NCBI GenBank assembly: GCA_043804925.1
Contig: JAZDIP010000002.1
Coordinates: 1-64,000, forward strand
DNA length: 64,000 bases
Direction: 5' to 3'
DNA from: ChocPot-Mid sp043804925
Lineage (GTDB): Bacteria > Bacteroidota > Ignavibacteria > Kapaibacteriales > UBA2268
Shown here: piece after piece, positions 35,116 to 44,792 of the stretch
Layout of the letters: each line of letters begins with the position of its first letter
How positions within the stretch are numbered: position 1 is the stretch's first letter
The notes under the pieces: generated by a model
The model's database searches: none
Told to the model about the DNA's origin: nothing
Seen by the model: only the letters and a program-made list of their open reading frames with translations
Position numbers and translations under genes: made by a program

Positions 35116-36258
35116 ATGCCGGGAATTTATATACATATACCATTTTGCGTAAAAAAATGCTTTTACTGCGATTTCTATTCTGTTGAGAAATTAACCGATA
35201 AAGATAAATTTTTGGATTATCTGATTCGTGAAATCGAGTTGAGAGCGAAATATGAAAAATCACAAACTGAGATTGGGATAATAGATTCTGTTTTCTTTGG
35301 AGGTGGTACACCATCGCTTCTGACTCCCGGACAAATTGAAAGAATAATTATTAAACTAAAAAGCACTTTCTCAATCTCAGACGATGCCGAATGGACAGTC
35401 GAGTCAAATCCGGGAACGCTTAATTTGGATTCGTTAAATCAATACCGCAAATTGGGCATAAACCGAATAAGTATTGGTGTTCAATCTTTTGTTGAAAGCG
35501 AATTGAAATTTCTACAAAGAATCCATGATTCTGATGAAGCTGTCAATGCGATTTCAGATGCAAAAAAAGCAGGTTTTGACAACAGAAATGTTGATTTGAT
35601 ATTTTCAATTCCAGGACAAACAAAAAAATCATTAGCTCTTACTCTCGAAAAAATTCAGCAACTGAAACCCGAACATATTTCTGCTTACAGTTTAATATAC
35701 GAAAAGGGAACACCCTTATACGAAGCATATAAAAAAGGACAAATCAAAAAGATTGATGATGACGCGGATGCGGAACTCTATGAATTTTTATCAGAATATT
35801 TATCAAATTTGGGATATGAGCATTATGAAGTTTCAAATTTTGCTTTACCGGGATACAAGTGCAGGCACAACCTGAATTATTGGGAAAATGGTTATTATAT
35901 AGGGCTTGGACCCTCTGCCCATGGATACTCAAAAGGTAGAAGATATTGGAATGTAAAGTCCTTAAAAAAGTATTATCAAATGATTGATGAGGATAAAATT
36001 CCTGAAACAGGAAGTGAAATTTTAACAAGAGAAAATGAAATTAATGAAAGAATTATGCTTGGATTAAGGTCGCAAGGGATTGATTTTAAAAAGTTTAAAG
36101 AGGAATTTGATATTGACCTAAAAAAAATTAGGAATTTGCTCTTTAATGAATGGAAAATCAATGATTTATGCGATTACAATGACAAGTACATTAAGTTAAC
36201 CCACAAAGGTTATTTTATATGCAATTCTTTGATAAACCAGTTAGTTAAAAATTTATAA
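35116..36258 (+). CDS. hemW: HemW-like radical SAM heme chaperone
   Basis: This 380-aa protein has the radical SAM cluster motif CVKKCFYCDF (Cys11, 15, 18). It lacks the fourth Cys that marks true coproporphyrinogen dehydrogenase HemN, so HemW is the better call. Further family marks are FFGGGTPSLL near 63, ESNPGTLN at ~94, RISIGVQSF near 115, RNVDLIFSIPGQT at ~152 and a C-terminal HemN_C-like winged domain. HemW binds heme and passes it to acceptor proteins. Length agrees with the family (~380 aa). The start overlaps no upstream gene and has an AT-rich leader with TATTTTGGAA near 35054. Confidence 0.93.
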   Translation: MPGIYIHIPFCVKKCFYCDFYSVEKLTDKDKFLDYLIREIELRAKYEKSQTEIGIIDSVFFGGGTPSLLTPGQIERIIIKLKSTFSISDDAEWTVESNPGTLNLDSLNQYRKLGINRISIGVQSFVESELKFLQRIHDSDEAVNAISDAKKAGFDNRNVDLIFSIPGQTKKSLALTLEKIQQLKPEHISAYSLIYEKGTPLYEAYKKGQIKKIDDDADAELYEFLSEYLSNLGYEHYEVSNFALPGYKCRHNLNYWENGYYIGLGPSAHGYSKGRRYWNVKSLKKYYQMIDEDKIPETGSEILTRENEINERIMLGLRSQGIDFKKFKEEFDIDLKKIRNLLFNEWKINDLCDYNDKYIKLTHKGYFICNSLINQLVKNL

Positions 36259-36412
36259 TAAATTGACCATTTCTGAAAATTACATGTTTTTCATTTTTAA
36301 TAAATTGTTAAGATTGTATTAAGAAATTTAACAGAATTTTAACAAAAAATTGCTAAATTGTATTACATATATAAACCTTATTTAAAAAATGTTAAAATAA
36401 CTTGTAGGTACT

Positions 36413-38656
36413 GTGGAGATACATTTATTTACCGTAATCGCTTTATTACTATTAGGAGTTGCAGGACTTTCAGTCGGTGTAGCAAACGACGCTGTTAATT
36501 TTTTAAATTCTTCTGTTGGTTCAAAAGTTGCTCCATTTAAAACAATTTTGTTTATCGCCGCTCTTGGTATTCTTTTTGGAGTTACCTTTTCCAGCGGAAT
36601 GATGGAAGTCGCTCGTAAAGGCATATTTAATCCCGAACATTTTATACTTGCTGAAATATTAATAATCTTTTTTGCTGTAATGATTCAAAATATATTACTG
36701 CTTGATTTGTTCAATACATTTGGATTACCGACATCTACAACTGTTTCTATGGTTTTTGGTCTATTCGGCGGTTCTGTAGCAATGGCATTAATAAAAATCT
36801 TTGACACAGGACAAAGTCTCGACTCAATTCTTCTTTATATAAATACAAGCAAAGTATTGGCAATCTTTACAGCGATTTTCATATCGGTTGTTTTTGCATT
36901 TGTATTCGGTTTTTTAATTCAATACTTATCACGTTTGCTTTTCACATTTGATTTTGATAAAAGAATAAAACGGTACGGTGCAGTATGGGGCGGCTTTGCT
37001 CTTACTTTCATAGCTTACTTTATTATAATCAAAGGAGCTAAAGGTGCTTCATTCATGACTGAAGATACTGTGCTTTGGATTAAAACACACACATTAGAAG
37101 TTCTTGCCGGAAGCTTTATAGCTTGGTTAATTATTTTGCAGGCATTGATGTGGCTTTTTAAAGTAAATGTTTTAAAAATTGTAGTATTAGCCGGTACATT
37201 TGCTATAGCCATGGCTTTTGCAGCCAACGACTTAGTTAACTTTATCGGTGCTCCTTTGGCAGGTTTGAATGCCTATACGATTGCCTTAGGTTTCGACAAT
37301 CCGGAAACTACAACAATGGGAGCTTTATCTCAGCCATTCAAAGCCAATACATTAATTTTATTGGCTTCCGGTACAATAATGGTTTTCGTATTATTTGTAT
37401 CAAAAAAATCAAGAACAGTTAGCAAAACCGAAATAAGTTTAGGAAGGCAGGATGAAGGATACGAACGTTTCGACTCGTATATGAGCTCGCGGGTAATTGT
37501 TAGAATGTCCCTTGTTTTTGTAAATTTTATTAAAAAAATTATCCCGACAGCGATACAAAAAAAAGTATCCGAAAGATTTGATTTATCAAAGTACCATCCC
37601 GAACCGGATGAGAACGGAGAACTACCTTCTTTTGATTTCGTAAGAGCGGCAGTAAATCTTGTTGTTGCGGCGGCTTTGATTTCCTACGGTACTTCTCTGA
37701 AACTGCCTCTTTCAACAACATATGTTACTTTTATTGTTGCTATGTCCACGGCATTGCCTGATAAAGCATGGGGCAGGGAATCAGCAGTTTATAGGGTTTC
37801 AGGGGTATTGACGGTCATAGGCGGGTGGTTTTTCACAGGAATCATGGCAACAATAGTTGCTTCGATAATAGCTGTAATATGTTACTTTGGCGGAGTTTAT
37901 GCTACTATCGGATTTTTGTTATTATCTGCATTCTTAATTTACCGTTCAAATGTTTTGCATAAGAATAGGGAAAAGGAAACACAGGAAATAGAAAAGGGAT
38001 TTCTTCCTTCACATGCAAATGCTGACGAAACATATGATTATCTGTTCAAAAATCTGACATTATATTTCAAATCAATTGCCAATACTTTAACATCAAGCTA
38101 CACCGGTATATTCAATCAAGACCTCAAAGTATTGAACAAAGCAAGGAGACAAGCAAAGAAAATTTATAAAAAAGCGGATTTGCTTGTTGGCGATGTTTTG
38201 AAAGTGCTAAAATTTGCAAATGAAAAGAATCTCGAATCGGGACATTCTTACGCTAAAGCACTCGGAGCATTACATGAAATATCATCGAGATTATTGTATA
38301 TTACAAAACAAAACTTCGATTATTTCGACAACAACCACAACAAATTCCAACAGGAACAAATTGATGAATTAAAAGACATCAACAAGCATTTCAACAAGCT
38401 TGTTAATCTCTCGGTTCAATCCTATGAAAATAAGAATCTGGGTGACCTTGTGCAAATTAAGTATTCGGCTAAAGAATTCGAAGGATTAATAAATAAATAC
38501 AATAAAAACCAGTTGAAAAGAATCAAGAAATCAACACTCAATAAGCGACGTAGTATGCTCTATTTGAATATATTGGATGATACACAGGGAATGATTTATA
38601 ACATTATGAGAATTACTGAGGCATTTAAGGAGTTTTACGAAGACGGGAAAAAGTAA
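36413..38656 (+). CDS. PiT-family phosphate transporter fused to PhoU-like domain
   Basis: This 747-aa protein starts at GTG 36413. The two PiT signatures are present: GVANDAVNFLNSSVGSK (residues ~22-38) and FAANDLVNFIGAPLAG (~268-283), within about 10-12 membrane segments over residues 1-520. Residues ~540-747 are soluble helices (LTLYFKSIANTL..., ALHEISSRLLYITKQNFDY) resembling PhoU/DUF47 regulatory domains. Such fusions are typical of Bacteroidota. It imports inorganic phosphate with a cation. A divergent sequence insertion at ~345-400 links the two PiT halves. The gene appears monocistronic. Confidence 0.93.
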   Translation: MEIHLFTVIALLLLGVAGLSVGVANDAVNFLNSSVGSKVAPFKTILFIAALGILFGVTFSSGMMEVARKGIFNPEHFILAEILIIFFAVMIQNILLLDLFNTFGLPTSTTVSMVFGLFGGSVAMALIKIFDTGQSLDSILLYINTSKVLAIFTAIFISVVFAFVFGFLIQYLSRLLFTFDFDKRIKRYGAVWGGFALTFIAYFIIIKGAKGASFMTEDTVLWIKTHTLEVLAGSFIAWLIILQALMWLFKVNVLKIVVLAGTFAIAMAFAANDLVNFIGAPLAGLNAYTIALGFDNPETTTMGALSQPFKANTLILLASGTIMVFVLFVSKKSRTVSKTEISLGRQDEGYERFDSYMSSRVIVRMSLVFVNFIKKIIPTAIQKKVSERFDLSKYHPEPDENGELPSFDFVRAAVNLVVAAALISYGTSLKLPLSTTYVTFIVAMSTALPDKAWGRESAVYRVSGVLTVIGGWFFTGIMATIVASIIAVICYFGGVYATIGFLLLSAFLIYRSNVLHKNREKETQEIEKGFLPSHANADETYDYLFKNLTLYFKSIANTLTSSYTGIFNQDLKVLNKARRQAKKIYKKADLLVGDVLKVLKFANEKNLESGHSYAKALGALHEISSRLLYITKQNFDYFDNNHNKFQQEQIDELKDINKHFNKLVNLSVQSYENKNLGDLVQIKYSAKEFEGLINKYNKNQLKRIKKSTLNKRRSMLYLNILDDTQGMIYNIMRITEAFKEFYEDGKK

Positions 38657-38719
38657 ACCGAATTTCCTGTAATATTAAAACAAAAAAGAAGTATCAAGTA
38701 ATATTTATTTAGTGTATAT

Positions 38720-40768
38720 TCATTCACTTCTCAAATTTACTGCGGGATTTGTCAATGATGCTTTAATTGAATGATAGGCAAGAGTAAAAATTGTAAGAAC
38801 AACTGTTATTATCAAGGTATAAAGAAAATACTTGTAACTTATGTTTATTCTGTGGGAAAATCTTGTGAACCAGGTATTAAGCGGATAAACAACATAGAAA
38901 AAAGCAATCAGGTTTGCTACAAAAACAAGTTTTACATATTCACCCGACATCAATAGAAAAATATCCTTAAAAGTAGCACCGAACGCTTTGCGAAGAGCTA
39001 TTTCGCTTGTCTTTTGTTTTACCATAAAAGCAGCATAACCAAAAAGACCTATATAAGATATTATGATAATGACAAACGTAAAGAAAAACAGTAAATTCGC
39101 TTTCAATTCGTTTTTCTCAAATATTTCACTAAAACCTTCATTGAAAAATGAGTATTCAAATTCAACATTAGCATTGTACTTTTTCCATTTTTCCTCAATA
39201 AATTTCAAAGACTCCTTTAAGCTCATAGGTTTAATAGTGATAATAGCTCGCTTGCGATTGTTATTATTACCGGAATTTTGACCTTTTTCATCATTCAATA
39301 AAACTGCATCAACAATTTCTTCATCAACAAGTATCTCTTTTTTGAATTTATTGAAATTTTTATCTGATTTAAAAGGTATGCTTACATAATATTCAGCATC
39401 ATAAGCAATCTTTTTCTTATCTGTTAATTCAAATTGTTCGAAAACTAATAAAGACGAAATGATTAAAGTTATGGAAAATGAAAATTGAAAAACGACTAAT
39501 ATTTTCCTGAATATTTCCCCTTTTGGACCGCTTCTGAAATCTCCTTTCAGAATTTTAATCGGGATAAAACCGGACATAAACAAAGCTGGATATATTCCGG
39601 CAAGAATTCCTGAAAATATCCCGATGTTCAGTAGTTTTAACATAAAATTAATTGTTAAATTTAATTTAAGTTCGTAACCTGTCAATTCATTAAAAACCGG
39701 AAGAAAAATCCATGTCAATACTAATGACAGGAATAAGCTAATTAATGACAAAAAAACTGCTTCGCATAAAAATTGAGTTATTAATTGCCACTGGCTTGCA
39801 CCCAGTACTTTTCTTATACCAACTTCCACAGCCCGCTTAGAAGAAATAGCCGTTGAAAGATTTGAATAATTTATACAAGCAGTCAATAAAATAAAAATCA
39901 CAGCTAACGATAGGAATTCAAACATTTTATCATCTTCTTTCCTATCGCTATAGGAGATTAAATTGTCATAAACTGATAATTGAGGTAATCTCCAAATTCT
40001 CAGGATTCCGCAATTCCTGTTTTTTAATGTAGAATTAATTTGCTCCTCAAGTAAAGGTATTGAAACATCTTTCTTTGCTAAAAAGTATGTGTTTACCCTA
40101 TCCAATTTCCAATCCTCAGGATATTTATTGTCTATCAATGACATATTGGCAAGGAAGTCGAATTGAAATCTATAATATTCAGGAATATCTTTAATAACTG
40201 CTTTTACTACCAATTGTTCAACATTATCAATAGAAAGTATTTTATCTAAAGCTTTTTCTTGACCGAAATATCTGGTTGCGGTAGATTGAGTAATTATTAC
40301 TCCATTTTCACCACTCAAAGCTGTTTTAATATTCCCTTCTTTATACTTAAAGTTGAATATTCTTAGGAATTCTTCATCGGCAAAGCCAAATCTTATTTCC
40401 TCAAATATACTATCCTGATATTTAACTTTTTTCATACCGTCATATCCAAATCTTACAGCATGAGAAATATTAGGGAACGTTTTGACCAGATAACGGGCTA
40501 AAGCCAAAGGTGTTTCAGGAAACTGGATACGATTTTCGGACTTACCTTTTCTTATAATTAACTCAGAAGATTCATTATCAAATCTTCCAATTCTATAAAG
40601 TTTATCCTTATTCTCCGAATAACCTCTGCTGTCATCTTCATAATCAATCCAGAGTAAAAGGAATATCCAGCATAAAATTCCAAGAGTTAATCCAACAATA
40701 TTAATCAAGGTGAACGATTTGTTCCTCTGCAGATTATTATAAAAAATATTTATGTAGTGTTTAAACAT
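38720..40768 (-). CDS. ABC transporter permease, MacB/FtsX type
   Basis: This 682-aa protein has an N-terminal TM helix (SFTLINIVGLTLGILCWIFLLLW), a ~230-residue periplasmic MacB-type core (~45-275), then three TM helices in an FtsX domain (ending in ILKGDFRSGPKG), a second periplasmic part and a C-terminal FtsX domain (VKQKTSEIALRKAFGATFKDIFLLM). The conserved RKAFGA/RKVLGAS coupling motifs follow each FtsX entry. It pairs with the adjacent ATPase, whose stop codon touches its start. Such pairs act as mechanotransmitters for efflux or lipoprotein release; the substrate is unknown. It is slightly shorter than the common ~800-aa Bacteroidota versions. Confidence 0.92.
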   Translation of the reverse strand: MFKHYINIFYNNLQRNKSFTLINIVGLTLGILCWIFLLLWIDYEDDSRGYSENKDKLYRIGRFDNESSELIIRKGKSENRIQFPETPLALARYLVKTFPNISHAVRFGYDGMKKVKYQDSIFEEIRFGFADEEFLRIFNFKYKEGNIKTALSGENGVIITQSTATRYFGQEKALDKILSIDNVEQLVVKAVIKDIPEYYRFQFDFLANMSLIDNKYPEDWKLDRVNTYFLAKKDVSIPLLEEQINSTLKNRNCGILRIWRLPQLSVYDNLISYSDRKEDDKMFEFLSLAVIFILLTACINYSNLSTAISSKRAVEVGIRKVLGASQWQLITQFLCEAVFLSLISLFLSLVLTWIFLPVFNELTGYELKLNLTINFMLKLLNIGIFSGILAGIYPALFMSGFIPIKILKGDFRSGPKGEIFRKILVVFQFSFSITLIISSLLVFEQFELTDKKKIAYDAEYYVSIPFKSDKNFNKFKKEILVDEEIVDAVLLNDEKGQNSGNNNNRKRAIITIKPMSLKESLKFIEEKWKKYNANVEFEYSFFNEGFSEIFEKNELKANLLFFFTFVIIIISYIGLFGYAAFMVKQKTSEIALRKAFGATFKDIFLLMSGEYVKLVFVANLIAFFYVVYPLNTWFTRFSHRINISYKYFLYTLIITVVLTIFTLAYHSIKASLTNPAVNLRSE

Positions 40769-41436
40769 TAATTTTGGGCAATAATTTTTCCGTCTATAAG
40801 TTTTATCGTTCTTTTTGCAAAAGCGGCAAAATCAGGGGAATGTGTAACCATAATGATTGTGCTTCCTTCCGAATGTAGCATGGATAAAATACTCATTACT
40901 TCATCTGCATTTTTACTGTCAAGATTACCTGTCGGTTCGTCTGCTAAAATAAATTTTGGCTTGGCAACAATAGCGCGGGCTACTGAAGTACGTTGCTGTT
41001 CTCCACCGGATAACTGTTGGGGAAATTTCTTTTTCAGATGCTGAATACCAAGTTTTTCAATAATTTCGAAAATGCGATTTCTTCTTTCATTCTGGGACAG
41101 ATTGTGATAGAGCAAAGGCATCTCAATATTACGATAAACATTTAATTCATCAATCAGGTTAAAATTCTGGAAAATAAAGCCAACATTATTTTTCCTGATT
41201 TGAGCTCTTTTCCTCTCATTGTATTTTTCAACATCTTCGCCAAAAAAACGGTAAATACCTTTTGTAGGAGAGTCGAGAAGTCCCAAAATGTTCAACAAAG
41301 AAGTTTTCCCGCATCCCGAAGGTCCTGTTATAGAAACGAATTCTCCTTCACTGATTTTAATATTAAGACCATCCAACGCTTGAGTAGTTACTTCAGGTGT
41401 TTTATAAACTTTTGAAATATTCTTTAATTCAATCAT
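40768..41436 (-). CDS. ABC transporter ATPase, MacB/LolD type
   Basis: The start is set at ATG 41436 (MIELKNISKVYK), the usual N-terminus of this family; 22 extra codons upstream have no support. It has Walker A GPSGCGKT (38-45), signature LSGGEQQR, Walker B FILADEPTGNLDS and the switch His in MVTHS. The 222-aa length is typical for LolD/MacB-like ATPases. The stop overlaps the permease start by one base (TAATG-type junction), so the two are translationally coupled. Confidence 0.93.
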   Translation of the reverse strand: MIELKNISKVYKTPEVTTQALDGLNIKISEGEFVSITGPSGCGKTSLLNILGLLDSPTKGIYRFFGEDVEKYNERKRAQIRKNNVGFIFQNFNLIDELNVYRNIEMPLLYHNLSQNERRNRIFEIIEKLGIQHLKKKFPQQLSGGEQQRTSVARAIVAKPKFILADEPTGNLDSKNADEVMSILSMLHSEGSTIIMVTHSPDFAAFAKRTIKLIDGKIIAQN

Positions 41437-41573
41437 AACAAAACCAAATTTTTGAATAATTGTATTAAACGAAAATATATTTGATTTGTTTCTATTTGGC
41501 AAAAATTTGTTTGGGAAAAAAAGAAGGAGATAAAAATCTCTTTATCTTAAATAACTCCCCGGATTCAATATCA

Positions 41574-42305
41574 TTAATTCTCTAATAATTTTAAAGCATC
41601 ACTTGGTAATGGCATATCGTCATAAGTCCTTCCTTCAAGCATTCTGCCATTTTTCTTTTTATTCGTACCACCCCATTGTTTAAAAAAGAATTTGACTTCA
41701 GCTTTTTCGCATTGCTCTTTTATATCAATTACCCAATCTGCATTCATTGGTCTTGGCTTTCTTCCGCTCTCACCGCCTACTATCACCCAATCAATTTTCT
41801 TAAGATTTAATTTTGGTAAAGATGATAATAAAGGTTCACATGATAAAAATTTAACCCTGGCACCTGTTTTTCTTAATTTATCAATACGGTCAACCACTTT
41901 GTAATCTTCAACAGTAACACCCATCCAAATGTTATGACCCCATTCCAATTTTTTACTGAGTTCGAGTAGTCTGTCTGCCCTCTTGGTTAATATTTGATAT
42001 ACATGTTCAGTATCATTCATTACTTTAAAGACTTTTTTTATGAATGACAAAGGGATTTTTTCATGAAAAAGGTCGCTCATAGAATTAACAAATACAATTC
42101 GAGGTTTTTTCCAAGAATATGGATCTCGTAGCGAATCTTCATGCAAAGTTAAATCGAAAGCATTTCTATATTTATCAACTCCCATTGCTTGTAACCTTCG
42201 AGCCATAACTTCTGCATAACAGAATTTGCAACCTGACGATACTTTATCACAACCTGTTGCCGGATTCCAAGTCATCTCAGTCCATTCGATTTTAGATTGT
42301 GCCAT
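41574..42305 (-). CDS. DUF5131 / phage Gp37-Gp68 family three-Cys protein
   Basis: This 243-aa protein has an N-terminal WTEMTWNPATGC...SSGCKFCYAE with Cys19, Cys26 and Cys29 (C-x6-C-x2-C), a three-Cys motif reminiscent of radical SAM enzymes. Further marks are FVNSMSDLFHEKIP, FQILTKRADRL-like YQILTKRADRL, WMGVTVED, LSCEPLLS, WVIVGGESG and FFKQWGG, all typical of PF07505. It lies 2 bp downstream of tcmP, the established partner family. The reaction is not known. The pair is probably mobile, since it interrupts otherwise housekeeping genes. Confidence 0.92.
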   Translation of the reverse strand: MAQSKIEWTEMTWNPATGCDKVSSGCKFCYAEVMARRLQAMGVDKYRNAFDLTLHEDSLRDPYSWKKPRIVFVNSMSDLFHEKIPLSFIKKVFKVMNDTEHVYQILTKRADRLLELSKKLEWGHNIWMGVTVEDYKVVDRIDKLRKTGARVKFLSCEPLLSSLPKLNLKKIDWVIVGGESGRKPRPMNADWVIDIKEQCEKAEVKFFFKQWGGTNKKKNGRMLEGRTYDDMPLPSDALKLLEN

Positions 42306-42307
42306 GG

Positions 42308-43462
42308 TTATTGTTTCCTTCTTTTAAAATATATTCTTGGCAATGATTCTTTAAAATAATCAAATTTTAGATAAAAACTCCTAGGTTTTTTTTCTAACTT
42401 TTTCATGTTTTTATCATAAATATCAATTGAATTATTAATTTGTTTCTCAATTAACGGTTCAACAAATTTTGGTAAATATTGATTTAAAAGAATTTGTTCA
42501 TATAAATCCCTATTTGAAATAACTTTATCTTTGGGTATGATTTTCATTAATGTATTTTGAATATCAGATTCAAATGGGTTATAATTTGTCATGTCAAATA
42601 AAGATAAGGACTTGTTTGAATTAATTCTACTACCTCTTCCCAATTCGGGATCTTTTTCATATGTTGTTTCTAAAAACTTTTCCAACCCTAAGATATGGCT
42701 AGTTATAAAAAATAATGAATAATAATGTTTGTTTTCCTTTTGTAAATAATGAGAACTTGAATAATACTTCAACCTAAAATTCAATGCTAACCTTATCGAA
42801 TTTATAAAAGATATATCATCATCAATATTTATCACATGATTATTTAATACAAACAAATCCTTTAACAGCTTATTTAGGGGCTCATATTCTGGTTTATTTG
42901 ATTTAATTGCGGGTTTAATAAATCTACGAATATCTGAGGTGGGCAAGAATAAAAAAACTTCAGTTTTTTCATTACTTAGCATCTCCTCAATTTTTCTAAT
43001 ATCTATATCTTTATATCCAAAAGGATCGAGAAATATTATAACTCTCGTTTTATTATCGATATTTGAAAGGAAATCAATAATTTTAACAATAATTTCTGAA
43101 AATTTTTTATTATCAATATGTATTTTTAATTTTTCAATATCACGTAGTTTATTAATATTATTCTTCAATTTCTCATAGCATAGAATATCGTTATCATTGA
43201 TAAATAATTGGATATCTTTGTTTGGTCTTTTTGATTCATTTAACAACTTCTGTGTATTACTAATAGCTTCATATGCAATCATTGGACTTCCTAATGTTCC
43301 ATCATCATAAATTCCTGAACCTGAAAATAAATCGAAAATAATAATTTTATTAACATAAGGTGAAAAAGATAAAATCCTAAGATACTTTTCCAAGTAATTA
43401 TTGTATAATTCAAGTTTCGCTTGAGTATGCTGTGGAGGCTTTTTAAAAAAATCTTTTTTCAT
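42308..43462 (-). CDS. tcmP: Three-Cys-motif partner protein TcmP
   Basis: This 384-aa protein has an N-terminal HTQAKLELYNNYLEKYLRIL and IIIFDLFSGSGIY (residues 41-53), resembling methyltransferase motif I, then RVIIFLDPFGYKDID, which recalls a DPPY-like motif. TcmP proteins are defined by their constant pairing with a Gp37/Gp68 (DUF5131) three-Cys protein, found here immediately downstream. The C-terminal ~150 residues are basic and may bind nucleic acid. The biochemical role of the pair is unknown. Low local GC compared with the flanking genes suggests acquisition. Confidence 0.9.
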   Translation of the reverse strand: MKKDFFKKPPQHTQAKLELYNNYLEKYLRILSFSPYVNKIIIFDLFSGSGIYDDGTLGSPMIAYEAISNTQKLLNESKRPNKDIQLFINDNDILCYEKLKNNINKLRDIEKLKIHIDNKKFSEIIVKIIDFLSNIDNKTRVIIFLDPFGYKDIDIRKIEEMLSNEKTEVFLFLPTSDIRRFIKPAIKSNKPEYEPLNKLLKDLFVLNNHVINIDDDISFINSIRLALNFRLKYYSSSHYLQKENKHYYSLFFITSHILGLEKFLETTYEKDPELGRGSRINSNKSLSLFDMTNYNPFESDIQNTLMKIIPKDKVISNRDLYEQILLNQYLPKFVEPLIEKQINNSIDIYDKNMKKLEKKPRSFYLKFDYFKESLPRIYFKRRKQ

Positions 43463-43545
43463 AATTAAAATCCAATGTTATAAAATCCATATTTTTTTCC
43501 TCAAGTAAACAATATAACTTATCAATCACCAAAATAGAATTCCCC

Positions 43546-44718
43546 TCACCTCAAATGACTTCTTGGATTCAACCGGTTGCTTCCCTGCCATAGCTCAAAG
43601 TGCAGGAACTCGCCTTCGACAGATTCCCCTGTTCTTCCGATACCGGCACCCTTTTTCACCCTATCGCCTTTTTTCACGGCAACAGATGATAAGTTGGCAT
43701 AAACAGAACGCAAGCCGTTCCCGTGATTCATAATGACTAATGTACCGTATCCCGGCAGCCAATGCACCATTGATACTTCTCCATCATCAATATTTCGGAC
43801 AGCCGAACCGCTCCTAACCGCAATATCAATTCCCGGATTATCAAAATATGTATCTGTTGCTTTATTTTTTTGCTGTCCGTACCCCCTAAAGATTGTCCTG
43901 CCATCAACAGGCCACGGATATTGTCCGGCAGGATTAATTTTTGCAGTACTATTTGGAGTAGTCTTTTCTGTTTTTGCAGCTTCCTTTCGGATTAACTCGG
44001 CAATAATGCTTTTCAATTTCGAAGCACTCTGCATTTTTTGGTTGAGTTGCTTTTGCAAAACTTTTGTATCATTTTTTATTTGGCTTAAAATATTCTTGTT
44101 TTTGTTTATGGATTGAGCCAGATAATTTTGTTCTCTCCTTTTAATGCCTTTCAATTCCTCCTGATAATCGGATTTGTCCCTTAATTGTCCGATTTCACCC
44201 GATACCTTTATACGCATCAAATCAATGCTCTTTGCCTGGGAATCAAGGTAATGTGTCAATTTTGAAAAGTATATTTCATCGTTAATATCTTTGTCGAAAG
44301 ATTTTCTTGTAAAAACCACTTCGCTTTCTTCTGTCATGCCATCAATATAAACTTGTCTTGCCAATTCGGCGTATTCACGAAGTAAAATACTTAATTTATT
44401 ACTCAATCCATAATACAAAGAATCTCTTAAAGTGATTTGTTTTTGTAGCTCATTCAACTGTGCTTCGAGCAACACGATAAATCTGTTGACTTCAAGACTA
44501 TGCTTTTGATTTGTCTGTAAAGTTTTTAGGGTCTTTTTTTCCTTCTTATTTAAATTATTTATTTTTCTTCTTGTATCGTTAATGGACTTGTTAAGTTTGT
44601 CCAGTTCTTTCTGGGTCTTTTTAACATCTTTTGAAGCAATATCTTCAGAACCCAAATCATAAGGTATAATTACGATTAAGGCAAAAAATAATATTAATAT
44701 TTTTGCAACCCACTTCAT
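43546..44718 (-). CDS. EnvC-like murein hydrolase activator (degenerate LytM/M23 domain)
   Basis: This 390-aa protein has a signal peptide, a long coiled coil over residues ~25-235 (DVKKTQKELDKLNKSINDTRRKIN...) and a C-terminal M23/LytM domain (~265-390: DNPGIDIAVRSGSAVRNIDDGEV, VIMNHGNGLRSVYANLSS, VKKGDRVKKGAGIGRTG, LHFELWQGSNRLNP). The zinc ligands look incomplete: the first His of HxGID is Asn (NPGID) and the first His of HLHFE is Phe (FLHFE). This matches EnvC-type activators, which switch on amidases instead of cutting peptidoglycan themselves. It sits beside murA, consistent with a role in cell-wall growth or separation. Confidence 0.88.
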   Translation of the reverse strand: MKWVAKILILFFALIVIIPYDLGSEDIASKDVKKTQKELDKLNKSINDTRRKINNLNKKEKKTLKTLQTNQKHSLEVNRFIVLLEAQLNELQKQITLRDSLYYGLSNKLSILLREYAELARQVYIDGMTEESEVVFTRKSFDKDINDEIYFSKLTHYLDSQAKSIDLMRIKVSGEIGQLRDKSDYQEELKGIKRREQNYLAQSINKNKNILSQIKNDTKVLQKQLNQKMQSASKLKSIIAELIRKEAAKTEKTTPNSTAKINPAGQYPWPVDGRTIFRGYGQQKNKATDTYFDNPGIDIAVRSGSAVRNIDDGEVSMVHWLPGYGTLVIMNHGNGLRSVYANLSSVAVKKGDRVKKGAGIGRTGESVEGEFLHFELWQGSNRLNPRSHLR

Positions 44719-44792
44719 TAAAAATTTTCCTCTTTAAAAAAACTGAAAGTAGATTTTAAAATCTAATCCTAATCCACAAATAAGCTAACCGC

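Noticed and set aside
43546..44718. Active M23 endopeptidase
   Set aside because: Two of the expected zinc-ligand histidines appear substituted (NPGID, FLHFE), which points to an EnvC-like activator.
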